This document shows positions 34,945-43,077 of a DNA stretch of 64,000 bases, piece after piece. Below the pieces are notes generated by a model. The model was not told the origin of the DNA. It saw only the letters and a list, made by a program, of their open reading frames with translations, and did not search any database. Within the stretch, counting starts at the first letter, position 1, and the number at the start of each line of letters is the position of its first letter. A program made the translations under genes and the position numbers. Source of the DNA: Micropruina glycogenica (GTDB lineage Bacteria; Actinomycetota; Actinomycetes; Propionibacteriales; Propionibacteriaceae); the NCBI RefSeq assembly GCF_039524395.1, contig NZ_BAAAGO010000004.1. One strand, 5' to 3'.

Positions 34945-35291
34945 GGCGTCCTCCCAACGCTGGGCTGCGCGGTGGGGCCGCCGAGCACGGCGTCGATGGC
35001 GGAGCGGAAATCCGTCCAGCCCCGCCGACGTTCGGCCAGCGCTTGGGTGCCGAGGTGCGTGAGCCGGTACGACTTGCGCCGGCGTCCGTTCACCTCGGCC
35101 CAGGACGCCTCGAGCAGCCGTTCGCGCTCCAGCCGGTGCAGCACGGGGTACAGCGTGCCCTCGGGCACCTCGAGCGCGTCGTCCGTTCGGCGCTTCAGTT
35201 CATCGATGATCGCGTACCCGTGCAGCGGGTTGTCGGCCAGCACCTGCAGAACCAGCAGATCAAGATGTCCCCGTAACACGTCACCCTTCAT
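34941..35291 (-). CDS. PadR-family transcriptional regulator
   Basis: The 116-residue winged-helix protein has L-L-V-L-Q-V-L-A-D-N-P-L-H-G-Y-A-I-I-D-E-L at the N-terminus, V-P-E-G-T-L-Y-P-V-L-H-R-L-E in the recognition helix and Y-R-L-T-H-L-G in the wing. It is a short PadR subfamily 2-like repressor. Its promoter overlaps a dyad and its start codon (see 35290-35328), so autorepression is likely. It is translationally coupled to the HAAS membrane protein gene. Confidence 0.92.
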   Translation of the reverse strand: MKGDVLRGHLDLLVLQVLADNPLHGYAIIDELKRRTDDALEVPEGTLYPVLHRLERERLLEASWAEVNGRRRKSYRLTHLGTQALAERRRGWTDFRSAIDAVLGGPTAQPSVGRTP

Positions 35292-35328
35292 GCCTAGACA
35301 CGCTAGGCATTGGCTGTCTAGGTGTCAA
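35290..35328 (-). promoter_or_regulatory. padR promoter with overlapping operator
   Basis: On the minus strand, -35 TTGACA (35323-35328), a 17-base spacer, and -10 TAGCGT (35300-35305) lie eight bases before the ATG at 35291. Two dyads overlap it: CCTAGACA/TGTCTAGG (35293-35300 and 35315-35322) and ATGCCTA/TAGGCAT (35290-35296 and 35304-35310). The -35 is formed by the last codons of the upstream uridine kinase gene. Confidence 0.7.
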
Positions 35329-35917
35329 CCGTGTCGCTCGCCCCGGTGCCCAGCATCGCCTCGGCTTCGGCGTACCCAACCGGCTCGAACCCGGCCGCCA
35401 ACGCCTTGCGCTTCAGTGCGCCCTGCGCCCGCCAGAGGGCGAGCCCCCGCCGCACCAGCACCCACGGCGGTTTGCGCTTCTGCTTCAAGTCGCGACGGAA
35501 CCGGTACCAGGCCACCAGTGCCCCGGGACGGTCGATGAAGATGCCCGTGACGTCGAGCCCGGCTTCGCGGGCCAAGGGCAGCGCCTCGATCGCGAAGATG
35601 CCCTCGGCGAGCACGAGGTCGGCGTCGTCGGGAATGGTCAGTTCCTTGTCGCCCACCTTGCACGACTCGGGAATCGAGTAGTCGGGGGTGTCGGTGCGTC
35701 CGGTGGCGAGCAGCTCGGCCAGCGCCGCGACGGCGGCCTCGCCGTTCCAGGTGGCGGGGTGGTCCCAGTCGGGAATGCCCAGGGTCTGCGGCAGCCCCGG
35801 GTGGTCGTGGTCGTGGTAGAAGTCGTCGAGCCGCACCTGCGGCAGCCCGGACGCCAGCACCACCCTCGACTTGCCGCTGCCGGACGGGCCGGCCACGAGC
35901 ACCAGGCGTCGCTGCAT
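35318..35917 (-). CDS. udk: Uridine kinase-like P-loop kinase
   Basis: A 199-residue kinase with P-loop G-P-S-G-S-G-K-S at residues 10-17, V-R-L-D-D-F-Y-H-D (substrate Asp), P-D-W-D-H-P and a lid region rich in Arg. It resembles actinobacterial uridine kinases that phosphorylate uridine/cytidine with ATP, fitting the nearby nucleoside salvage genes. ATG 35917 follows TAGACT (35925-35930, minus strand) by seven bases. The terminal D-T-V-D-T and stop codon overlap the padR promoter and operator. Confidence 0.85.
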   Translation of the reverse strand: MQRRLVLVAGPSGSGKSRVVLASGLPQVRLDDFYHDHDHPGLPQTLGIPDWDHPATWNGEAAVAALAELLATGRTDTPDYSIPESCKVGDKELTIPDDADLVLAEGIFAIEALPLAREAGLDVTGIFIDRPGALVAWYRFRRDLKQKRKPPWVLVRRGLALWRAQGALKRKALAAGFEPVGYAEAEAMLGTGASDTVDT

Positions 35918-35955
35918 GGGCGGCAGTCTATGGTGCGCGGTCGAGGTGGGGTGAT

Positions 35956-35981
35956 GAGATCCCGGCGTGCGCCGGGACGAC
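35956..35981. repeat. Single R1 copy (inverse orientation)
   Basis: An R1 copy (CCCGGCGTGCGCCGGG core) in the 77-base gap between the hydrolase stop and the udk promoter. Confidence 0.8.
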
Positions 35982-35994
35982 GGGGACCCGCGAA

Positions 35995-36780
35995 TCAGCC
36001 GCGCGGCACCCGGGCGGCGACGATGGCCGTGGTGGCCGACGGGTCGATCCGATGGTCGACGGACTCGGCCACCCGCAGCGACTCGGCCTGCGGCATCACC
36101 TGCGCCAGCCGCACGGCCGCGGCCTGCAGGTCGGGAAACGTCTGCACGCCGCACAGAATGGTCACCGGCGACTGGATGCCGGTCATGGCATCGGTGGGGG
36201 TCGACACGTGCCGGGTCAGCGTGGCGTCGTAGACCACCGACTGGGCCAGCTTCACCAACGAAGGAAAAAACGGCGCCTGCTTGATCTGTTCGATCACCGG
36301 TTCGGGCAGGCCGATCGCCTCGCGCTGAAAGGTGACGACGGCGTCGTCCGGCTTGCCGTCGTCGACCAACTGCTGCAGCCGCTGCTCGAAGCCCTCGGGG
36401 GCGTCGTCGCCGAAGTTGAACGGCGGTTCGGACAGGAACAGGTGCCCCACCCGCACCCCCAGCGAGCCGGCGTAGAGCGCCAGCACGGCGCCCGACGAGT
36501 GACCGAGCACCGCCGCCACCCCTCCCACCGCGTCGATCACGGCCGCCAGGTCTTCGGCCTCGCGCTGCGGCGCGTACGGCCTGGTGTCACCGCTGTCGAC
36601 CCGCGCCCGCCGGTCGTAGCTGACGGCGCGGTACCCGGCCCCCGCCAGGGCGGACGCGAGGTCGCCGGCGTCGCCGGCCGTCGACATGGCGCCGTTGACG
36701 ATCACCACGGCCGGGCCCTCGCCCTGCTCGTGGTAGGCGATCGTGGTGCCGTCTGCCGACGAGGTGGTCTGTGCGGTCAT
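35995..36780 (-). CDS. Alpha/beta hydrolase
   Basis: A 261-residue hydrolase. The nucleophile elbow is G-H-S-S-G (Ser ~96), the oxyanion region is V-N-G-A-M-S, and the catalytic His is in E-S-V-D-H-R. Sequences such as Y-D-R-R-A-R-V-D-S-G-D-T are typical of the actinobacterial TAP/epoxide-hydrolase-like group of uncertain substrate. The frame is open further upstream, but homology begins at ATG 36780. No signal peptide, so cytoplasmic. Confidence 0.85.
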   Translation of the reverse strand: MTAQTTSSADGTTIAYHEQGEGPAVVIVNGAMSTAGDAGDLASALAGAGYRAVSYDRRARVDSGDTRPYAPQREAEDLAAVIDAVGGVAAVLGHSSGAVLALYAGSLGVRVGHLFLSEPPFNFGDDAPEGFEQRLQQLVDDGKPDDAVVTFQREAIGLPEPVIEQIKQAPFFPSLVKLAQSVVYDATLTRHVSTPTDAMTGIQSPVTILCGVQTFPDLQAAAVRLAQVMPQAESLRVAESVDHRIDPSATTAIVAARVPRG

Positions 36781-36824
36781 ACGCCCATCGAACCAGGGGC
36801 GCCGCGGGGCACGCAACGAGCGGT

Positions 36825-38489
36825 TCACAACGCCAAGGCCCGGGCCAGATCTGACCGCAACCGCGCCAGCAGCGCGGCCGCCTCGGCCCGCGCCACCGGC
36901 AGGTCGCGCGACCGCTCGGCGCCGAGCCTGACCTGCAGGTAGCACTTCAGCTTCGGCTCGGTGCCCGACGGACGCACCACGGCCCGCACCCGGGCGCCGG
37001 TAAACAGCAGGCCGTCGGTGGGCGGCAGGTCGGGGCTGCCGAGGGCCAGGTCGACCAGTTGGACGGCCTCGCCGCCCAGTTCGGTGGGCGGCTGCGCACG
37101 CAACCCGTCCATCGCATCGGCGATCAGTGAGACGTCGGCCACCCGGTAGTTCAGCGGTTCGGTGACGCACACGCCGTGGTCGCGGGCCAGGTCGTCGAGC
37201 CGGTCGGCGAGGGTGCGGCCGTCGGCCTTGAGCGCGGCGGTCAGGGCCAGCACCCGCAGCAGCGCCGTGATGCCGTCTTTGTCGGCGACGGCGGCCGGGT
37301 CGGTGCAGTAGCCGAGCGCCTCTTCATAGCCGAAGGCCAGCCCGGGAACCCGCGCGATCCACTTGAAGCCGGTCAGGGTCTGGGCAAACGGCTGGCCGTG
37401 TGCGGCCGCCAGGTCGCCCAACAGGGTGGACGACACGACCGAGCATGCGTACGTGCCGGCCACCCCGGCCTCCAGGGAGGCAGAGCCCAGCAGCCAGCCC
37501 AGTTCGTCGCCGCTCAGCATGCGCCACGAGCCGTCCACCGGGCAGGCCACCGCACAGCGGTCGGCGTCGGGGTCGTTGGCCACGGCGAGGTCGGCGCCCA
37601 CCTCGATCGCGCGGGCCAGCGCGAGGTCGATGGCGCCCGGCTCTTCGGGGTTGGGAAATGCCACGGTCGGAAACGCCGGGTCGGGGGCCGCCTGGGCGTG
37701 CACCAGGTGGGGTGCCGGAAAGCCCGCGGCGGCGGCGGCCTGGGTGACCGCCTCGGTGCCCACGCCGTGCAGCGCGGTGTGCACCCAGGTCACGTCGCGC
37801 GCCGGCGAGTCGGCCACCAGTTGGACGGCGCGGGCCAGGTAGGCCTCGACCAGTTCGTCGCCGAGCGACTCGTAGTCGGTGCGGCGAACGATCTCGGCCA
37901 CGCTGCCCTGCGACGCGAGGGCGATCTGCGCGGCGATGTCGGCGTCGGCGGGTGGCACGATCTGCGAGCCGTCGCCCAGGTAGACCTTGTAGCCGTTGTC
38001 TTGGGGCGGGTTGTGCGATGCGGTGACGATCACGCCCGCGACGCAGCCGTAGTGGCGAATGCCGAACGCCACCACCGGGGTGGGTTGGTGCTGGTGGCAC
38101 AGCAGCGGCTTCAGACCCGCCCCGGCCAGAATCTCGGCGGTGTCGGCGGCGAACACGTCGGAGTTGTACCGGGCGTCGTACCCGATGATCACGCGGCCAC
38201 CGGCCAAGCCCTGGTCGACCAGATACCCGGCGAGCCCAGCTGCGGCGCGGGCCACGACCACGCGGTTCATGCGGCCCGGGCCTGGGCCGAGCGCGCCCCG
38301 CAGCCCGGCGGTGCCGAAGGTGAGCGGCCCGGCGAACGCGTCGGTGATTTCGGCCAGGGCGGACGGGTCGCCGTCGCGGGCCCGATCACGCAAATGGGTC
38401 AGCGCGAGCTGGGTGGCCGGGTCGGGGTCGTCCGTCAGCCAGGCGGTGATCGCGGCTTCGCGGGCGTCGTCGAGGGCCGGGGTCGTCAC
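36825..38489 (-). CDS. Phospho-sugar mutase (phosphomannomutase/phosphoglucomutase type)
   Basis: The 554-residue alpha-D-phosphohexomutase has the phosphoserine loop T-A-S-H-N-P-P-Q-D-N-G-Y, metal-binding N-D-P-D-A-D-R, sugar-binding F-G-Y-E-E-A-L-G-Y and phosphate-binding R-P-S-G-T-E-P-K. The G-Y-E-E and length suit the PMM/PGM or phosphopentomutase branch. Start GTG 38489 overlaps the punA stop (GTGA), which places it in one operon with purine nucleoside phosphorylase. That context raises the possibility that it interconverts ribose 1- and 5-phosphate released by PunA. Confidence 0.88.
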   Translation of the reverse strand: MTTPALDDAREAAITAWLTDDPDPATQLALTHLRDRARDGDPSALAEITDAFAGPLTFGTAGLRGALGPGPGRMNRVVVARAAAGLAGYLVDQGLAGGRVIIGYDARYNSDVFAADTAEILAGAGLKPLLCHQHQPTPVVAFGIRHYGCVAGVIVTASHNPPQDNGYKVYLGDGSQIVPPADADIAAQIALASQGSVAEIVRRTDYESLGDELVEAYLARAVQLVADSPARDVTWVHTALHGVGTEAVTQAAAAAGFPAPHLVHAQAAPDPAFPTVAFPNPEEPGAIDLALARAIEVGADLAVANDPDADRCAVACPVDGSWRMLSGDELGWLLGSASLEAGVAGTYACSVVSSTLLGDLAAAHGQPFAQTLTGFKWIARVPGLAFGYEEALGYCTDPAAVADKDGITALLRVLALTAALKADGRTLADRLDDLARDHGVCVTEPLNYRVADVSLIADAMDGLRAQPPTELGGEAVQLVDLALGSPDLPPTDGLLFTGARVRAVVRPSGTEPKLKCYLQVRLGAERSRDLPVARAEAAALLARLRSDLARALAL

Positions 38490-39277
38490 AGTCGCTCCAG
38501 CAGGCCGCCGAGCAGAGCGCTCAGCCGCGATTGGGCGGCGAGCCCGGCCTCGACCACCTCGGCGTGCGACAGCGGTTGCGCGGCGATGCCCGCCGCCGCG
38601 TTGGTGACCAACGAGATGCCCAGCACCTCGAGCCCGGCCTCGCGGGCGGCGATCGCTTCGAGCGCGGTCGACATGCCCACCAGGGTGCCGCCGATCGCCC
38701 GGGCCATGCGCACCTCGGCCGGAGTTTCGTAGGCGGGGCCGTGAAACTGGCAATAGATGCCTTCTTCGAGTGTCGGGTCGACGGTCTTGGCCATGTCGCG
38801 CAGGGCGGGGCTGTACACATCGGTCAGGTCGACGAAACGAGGCCCGACCAGGGGAGTGGCGCCGGTCAGGTTGATGTGGTCGGCCAGCAGCACGGGGGCA
38901 CCGGCCGGGTGGCTGATGCCGCCGCAACCGTTGGTGAGCACCAGCCGCCGAGCACCGGCCGCAGCGGCGGTGCGAACGCCGTGCACCACGGGGGCCACCC
39001 CGCGGCCTTCATACAGGTGGGTGCGTCCGGTGAACACCGCGGCCACCGAGCCGGCGGGGGTGCGCACCAGCCGCAGGTCGCCGCCGTGGCCGGCGACCAC
39101 GGGGGCGCTGAAGCCGGGCAGCTCGGCGAGCGGACACTCGTCCAGGTGCTCGCCCAACCCTTCGGCCGCCTGCGCCCAACCCGAACCCAGCACCAGGGCC
39201 AGGTCGATGGCGTCGACGCCGAAACGGGTGCGCAGGGCGTCGGCGGCCTGCTCAGCCAGAACGTAGGGATCGCTCAC
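38486..39277 (-). CDS. punA: Purine-nucleoside phosphorylase
   Basis: A 263-residue trimeric-type PNP. Phosphate-binding V-L-G-S-G-W, V-F-T-G-R-T-H-L-Y-E-G, base-binding T-N-G-C-G-G, G-P-A-Y-E-T-P-A-E-V-R and S-L-V-T-N-A-A-A-G-I are all present. It splits inosine and guanosine into base and ribose 1-phosphate. GTG 39277 follows TATCGT (39285-39290, minus strand) by seven bases, pointing to a leaderless message. It is coupled to the downstream mutase gene by a 4-base overlap. Confidence 0.95.
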   Translation of the reverse strand: MSDPYVLAEQAADALRTRFGVDAIDLALVLGSGWAQAAEGLGEHLDECPLAELPGFSAPVVAGHGGDLRLVRTPAGSVAAVFTGRTHLYEGRGVAPVVHGVRTAAAAGARRLVLTNGCGGISHPAGAPVLLADHINLTGATPLVGPRFVDLTDVYSPALRDMAKTVDPTLEEGIYCQFHGPAYETPAEVRMARAIGGTLVGMSTALEAIAAREAGLEVLGISLVTNAAAGIAAQPLSHAEVVEAGLAAQSRLSALLGGLLERL

Positions 39278-39345
39278 AGCAGTGACGATATCGGCTGCGG
39301 TTCAGCGCCGCGCAGATCGCAGCGGTCGACCCGTGAGCAACGTGA

Positions 39346-39401
39346 CTGCCTTTGTGACACGTCACTGCCTGCACGCGGGCAGTTGCGTGTCACAAAGGCA
39401 G
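39346..39401. terminator. Long hairpin immediately behind a stop codon
   Basis: CTGCCTTTGTGACACG (39346-39361) pairs exactly with 39386-39401; an inner ACTGCC/GGCAGT stem extends the structure. The right arm abuts the stop codon of the membrane protein gene (39402-39404). No T-tract. It separates that gene from punA and is probably a terminator. Confidence 0.65.
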
Positions 39402-39854
39402 CTACGTGGCGGCGATGTCGTCGTGACCGATGTCTTCGTCGTCGTCATCGACCGGACGCAGCCCGAACGTGCGACCCTCTCGCCGCCGGGGCAGCTGGCC
39501 GACCAGGTACAGCAGGGCGAACCCGAGGCTCAGCCACATCAGCGCCTGGCCGAGCGGCAACAGCGCGTCGAGGCCCGTGAACAGGCCCACCGCCATGGCC
39601 AGCACGCCCGCCACGGTGACGGCCGCCGCGACCACGAGCACCACCCGGGTGGCGGTGGTCAACTGCGGCAGCCGGCCCAGCACGTGCATCACGCCGAGGG
39701 CGAGCGCCCCCGACAGCGGCACCGAGTACAACTGCAGCAGCCGCCGCTGCAGCAGGGTGTGTTCGGGTAGCCCGAACGCGATCATCAGCACTGAGACCAG
39801 CACCAGCAGCCCGACGAGCACGCCGAGAGTGAGACTGGAACGGTCGCGGGGCAC
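39402..39854 (-). CDS. Four-helix membrane protein of unknown function
   Basis: A 150-residue protein with four hydrophobic helices (L-G-V-L-V-G-L-L-V-L-V-S-V-L-M; S-G-A-L-A-L-G-V-M-H-V-L; V-V-L-V-V-A-A-A-V-T-V-A-G-V-L; L-M-W-L-S-L-G-F-A-L-L-Y-L-V) and an acidic C-terminal tail (D-D-D-D-E-D). I do not recognise the family. GTG 39854 follows TAGGCT (39861-39866, minus strand) by six bases. Confidence 0.7.
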   Translation of the reverse strand: MPRDRSSLTLGVLVGLLVLVSVLMIAFGLPEHTLLQRRLLQLYSVPLSGALALGVMHVLGRLPQLTTATRVVLVVAAAVTVAGVLAMAVGLFTGLDALLPLGQALMWLSLGFALLYLVGQLPRRREGRTFGLRPVDDDDEDIGHDDIAAT

Positions 39855-39917
39855 TCGCCGAGCCTACTGGTGGCGCTGGTCGGGTGGGCGCACGGGCCGG
39901 GCTGTCACCATGGTGTG

Positions 39918-40814
39918 ATGAGCCCGGGCGTGCGGCGGAGGGTGATGTCGAGGTTCGGCACCGCTCTCGGTTGCCTGCTGCTGGTCGGTTGCCTGCTGCT
40001 GGTCGGTTGCGTCTCAGCGCTCGCCGTCCCGGTGCCGTCCGGGCCGGCGACCAGCGCGCCGCCGGCGTCGGAACCACCGACCGACGGTGCCACCCCCCGA
40101 GTCGTACGACCGCCCACCGAGGGACGCTTCGACTATCAGTTGGGCGGCGCCTACCCGTTGCCGGCGGGGGTGACGGTGGTGGTGCGCGATCGGCAGGACG
40201 CACCCGCCGCGAACGCCTACAGCATCTGCTACGTGAACGGGTTTCAGGCCCAGCCCGACGCCCGGACGTTCTGGCTGACGCGACACCCCGGCCTGGTGCT
40301 CACCGATCACACCGGCGAGCCGGTGGTCGACGCCGACTGGAACGAGCTGGTTCTCGACACCCGAACGGCGAAGCGCCGCGAGGCCATCGCTGCGATCGTC
40401 GGCGAATGGATCGCCGGGTGCGCCCAGAACGGCTTTCAGGCGGTCGAGATCGACAACCTCGACAGCTACGCGCGCTCGCACGGGGCGATCAGCCAGGCCG
40501 ACAACGTGGCGATGATGGGCCTGTTCGCCGACGTGGCTCACGCGCACGGTCTGGCCATCGCCCAGAAGAACGCCGCCGAGTTGCTGGGCCGCAGGGCTGC
40601 GCTGAAGACCGACTTCGCCATCGCCGAGCAGTGCAACGAGTACGCCGAGTGCGACGCCTACGTGGGTGTCTATGGCGGCCGGGTGTTCGTGATCGAGTAT
40701 CGCGACGACGCCTTCGCGAAGGGCTGCCGCGCGTTCCCTCAGTTGATGATCGTGCGCCGTGATCTCGACCTGCTGCCGGCCGGCGCGAAGGGCCACCTCT
40801 ACCGGCACTGCTGA
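39918..40814 (+). CDS. GH114-like endo-alpha-1,4-polygalactosaminidase family lipoprotein
   Basis: The 298-residue protein has a lipoprotein signal peptide containing a duplicated lipobox (L-L-L-V-G-C twice), caused by an 18-base tandem repeat at 39969-40010. The mature part matches the TM1410/GH114 TIM-barrel family: F-D-Y-Q-L-G-G-A-Y, I-C-Y-V-N-G-F, E-I-D-N-L-D-S-Y and A-E-Q-C-N-E. Family members cleave alpha-1,4-linked galactosamine polymers. Surface-anchored. The start may be ATG 39918 or ATG 39945. Confidence 0.8.
   Translation: MSPGVRRRVMSRFGTALGCLLLVGCLLLVGCVSALAVPVPSGPATSAPPASEPPTDGATPRVVRPPTEGRFDYQLGGAYPLPAGVTVVVRDRQDAPAANAYSICYVNGFQAQPDARTFWLTRHPGLVLTDHTGEPVVDADWNELVLDTRTAKRREAIAAIVGEWIAGCAQNGFQAVEIDNLDSYARSHGAISQADNVAMMGLFADVAHAHGLAIAQKNAAELLGRRAALKTDFAIAEQCNEYAECDAYVGVYGGRVFVIEYRDDAFAKGCRAFPQLMIVRRDLDLLPAGAKGHLYRHC
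39969..40010 (+). repeat. 18-base tandem repeat in a signal peptide
   Basis: GGTTGCCTGCTGCTGGTC occurs twice (39969-39986, 39987-40004), followed by six bases of a third copy. It duplicates the lipobox of the GH114-like protein. Confidence 0.9.
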
Positions 40815-40848
40815 CGCGACCGTAACGCGCGGGTGCCAGAATGCCCCT

Positions 40849-42258
40849 GTGACGAACGTGGTGATCATCGGCGGTGGGCCCGGGGGCTACGAGGCGGCAT
40901 TGGTGGCCGCCCAGTTGGGCGGTGCCGTAACGCTGATCGAGCGCAGAGGGCTGGGCGGGGCGGCGGTGCTCACCGACGTGGTGCCGTCCAAGACCCTGAT
41001 CGCCACCGCCGAGGTGATGACCACCATGCGCGGTGCCCATGAGCTGGGCCTGCGGGTGGGCGACCTGGCAGACCTCACCGACGCCTTTCACGTCGACCTG
41101 GCCGCCGTCAACCAGCGGGTGCTGGCCCTGGCGGCGACCCAGTCCACCGACATCGAAGGCCGGCTGCGCAGCGAGGGCGTCCGGTTGATCGACGGCGTCG
41201 GCAGGCTGTACGGCACCGAGCACGTCGTCGCGACGACCGACGAGGGCGAGGAGCGGCTGCCCGCCGACATCATTCTGGTGGCCACCGGCACCACGCCCCG
41301 CGAACTGCCGGCCGCCCGTCCCGACGGCGAACGCATTCTGAACTGGACGCAGTTGTACAACCTGCGGGCACTGCCCGAGCGGCTGATCGTGGTGGGCTCG
41401 GGTGTGACCGGTGCCGAGTTCGCCAGCGCCTACAACGCCCTGGGGGCCGACGTGGTGCTGGTGAGTTCGCGGCACCAGGTGCTGCCCGGCGAAGACGACG
41501 AGGCCGCCCGCGTGGTTCAGCAGGCGTTCGAGCGCAGCGGCATGACCATCGTGTCGCGAAGCCGCGCCGAAGCCGCCGAGGTGGTGGGCGACGAGGTGGT
41601 GGTGCACCTGGCCGACGGCCGCACGATCACCGGTTCGCACTGCCTGATGGCGGTCGGGTCGGTGCCCAACACGGCCGAGATCGGGCTGACCGAGGCGGGT
41701 GTGCAGCTCGACGATCGCGGCTACGTCACCGTCGACAAGGTGTCGCGCACCACGGCGCGCGGGGTGTACGCCGCCGGCGACTGCACCGGCGTGTTCGCGC
41801 TGGCCTCGGTGGCCGCGATGCAGGGGCGCATCGCCATGTGGCACTCGCTCGGTGACGCGGTGGGCCCGCTCGACCTGCGCACCGTCTGCGCCAACGTGTT
41901 CACCGCGCCCGAAATCGCCACCGTGGGGGTCACTCAGGTCGAGGTCGACGCCGGGTTGTCGAACGCGCTGGGCGTGATGCTGCCCCTGCACACCAACCCG
42001 CGGGCCAAGATGCGCGGCATTCACGACGGCTTCGTCAAGGTGTTCTGCCTACCCACCACCGGCATCATCGTGGGCGGAGTCGTGGTGGCACCGATCGCGA
42101 GTGAACTGATCGAAAGCCTGTCGATGGCGGTGCGGGCCAAGCTGACCGTCGACCAGTTGGCGCAGAGCTTCACGGTGTACCCGTCGTTGTCGGGGTCGAT
42201 CGCAGAGGCCGGGCGTCGGCTGCACACGCACTCGGCCGAGCGGCGCGCCGGCTACTGA
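40849..42258 (+). CDS. lpdA: NAD(P)H-quinone dehydrogenase of the LpdA type
   Basis: A 469-residue flavoprotein disulfide reductase-fold enzyme. The FAD site is I-I-G-G-G-P-G-G-Y-E, the NAD(P) site is V-V-G-S-G-V-T-G-A-E, and A-A-G-D-C-T-G is the second FAD motif. The redox-active C-x4-C of lipoamide dehydrogenase is missing; the segment reads G-L-G-G-A-A-V-L-T-D-V-V-P-S-K. This matches the mycobacterial LpdA (Rv3303c) group, which reduces quinones rather than lipoamide. GTG 40849 follows CAGAAT (40837-40842) by six bases. Confidence 0.9.
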   Translation: MTNVVIIGGGPGGYEAALVAAQLGGAVTLIERRGLGGAAVLTDVVPSKTLIATAEVMTTMRGAHELGLRVGDLADLTDAFHVDLAAVNQRVLALAATQSTDIEGRLRSEGVRLIDGVGRLYGTEHVVATTDEGEERLPADIILVATGTTPRELPAARPDGERILNWTQLYNLRALPERLIVVGSGVTGAEFASAYNALGADVVLVSSRHQVLPGEDDEAARVVQQAFERSGMTIVSRSRAEAAEVVGDEVVVHLADGRTITGSHCLMAVGSVPNTAEIGLTEAGVQLDDRGYVTVDKVSRTTARGVYAAGDCTGVFALASVAAMQGRIAMWHSLGDAVGPLDLRTVCANVFTAPEIATVGVTQVEVDAGLSNALGVMLPLHTNPRAKMRGIHDGFVKVFCLPTTGIIVGGVVVAPIASELIESLSMAVRAKLTVDQLAQSFTVYPSLSGSIAEAGRRLHTHSAERRAGY

Positions 42259-42298
42259 GTCGTTCTCTTGATCGATCGAACCGTCACCGCCGGCCGCA

Positions 42299-42322
42299 GG
42301 GTTTCGACAACCCCGACCAGCG
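42299..42322. repeat. R2 half repeat at convergent gene ends
   Basis: GGGTTTCGACAACCCCGACC and following bases, a diverged R2 half, between lpdA and the convergent membrane protein gene. Confidence 0.6.
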
Positions 42323-42336
42323 ACTGCGCAGCCGGC

Positions 42337-42975
42337 TCAGCTGCGGCTGCTGACGATGTCGGCCACCAGGGTGCTGCCCCGCCACGACGCGTAATAGCCC
42401 CGCGCCCAGCCGGCGTAGGTGGGCCCGCCCTCCCAGTAGGGCACCCGTCGATCGCCGCGCTCGACGGTGCGAATGTAGGGGTCGGCGCCGGCTTCGACGC
42501 GGGCGGCGTCGGCGGCGCAGGCCGGCACGCTGCGGCTCTGCCAGCCGATGTTGCGGGTGGACGGCCCGTGGCCAGGGTTGAAGAAACACGGCGGACGTCG
42601 GGTCGGCAGCGGCTCGCCGGCCGCGCGAGCCATCAGCCGGGCGACGGTCCAGCGGCCCTTTTCGAGGTTCTCGGTGACCAGGCTCAACTCGTCGGGCTCG
42701 CTCGCCTCGGCCAGGCAGCGGACGGCGCGGGCGTGGGCCGCAGCCGCACTGTCGTAGTCTTCTTGGGCCTGCGGGTCGGTTTCGGCCACGACGGACAGCC
42801 GGGTCAGGGCCTCGGTGAGGCCGACCACGTCGGCCTCGGCGGCGCGTTTGGCCAGGGCGAGTTGCGACTGCTGTTCGGCCCGGGCACGGCGGCCCTGCCA
42901 GGCGCTGCTGCGGGCGATCACGACGAATGCCGTGGCCAAAGCAGCCACGAGCAGCACCACGCCGAGATAGTCCAT
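42337..42975 (-). CDS. Membrane-anchored conserved actinobacterial protein
   Basis: A protein of about 212 residues with an N-terminal membrane helix (D-Y-L-G-V-V-L-L-V-A-A-L-A-T-A-F), a helical region, then a conserved C-terminal domain with C-F-F-N-P-G-H-G-P-S, V-P-A-C-A-A-D-A-A-R-V and R-V-P-Y-W-E-G-G-P. This domain recurs in uncharacterised proteins of streptomycetes and relatives; the two Cys could form a disulfide or metal site. Function unknown. Start ATG 42975 or ATG 42990; neither has a clear ribosome binding site. Confidence 0.7.
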   Translation of the reverse strand: MDYLGVVLLVAALATAFVVIARSSAWQGRRARAEQQSQLALAKRAAEADVVGLTEALTRLSVVAETDPQAQEDYDSAAAAHARAVRCLAEASEPDELSLVTENLEKGRWTVARLMARAAGEPLPTRRPPCFFNPGHGPSTRNIGWQSRSVPACAADAARVEAGADPYIRTVERGDRRVPYWEGGPTYAGWARGYYASWRGSTLVADIVSSRS

Positions 42976-43077
42976 CTGGCCATTGTGCACACAAAACCTG
43001 GCATGTCACCAAGAAAATTCGATGAATTCCGCCCTTGCGACACAAGCTGAGAAATCTCAACCGTCGCAAGGAAATTC

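Noticed and set aside
40849..42258. Missing C-x4-C in the LpdA-like protein as a novelty
   Set aside because: Loss of the redox disulfide is already known for the LpdA quinone reductase group.
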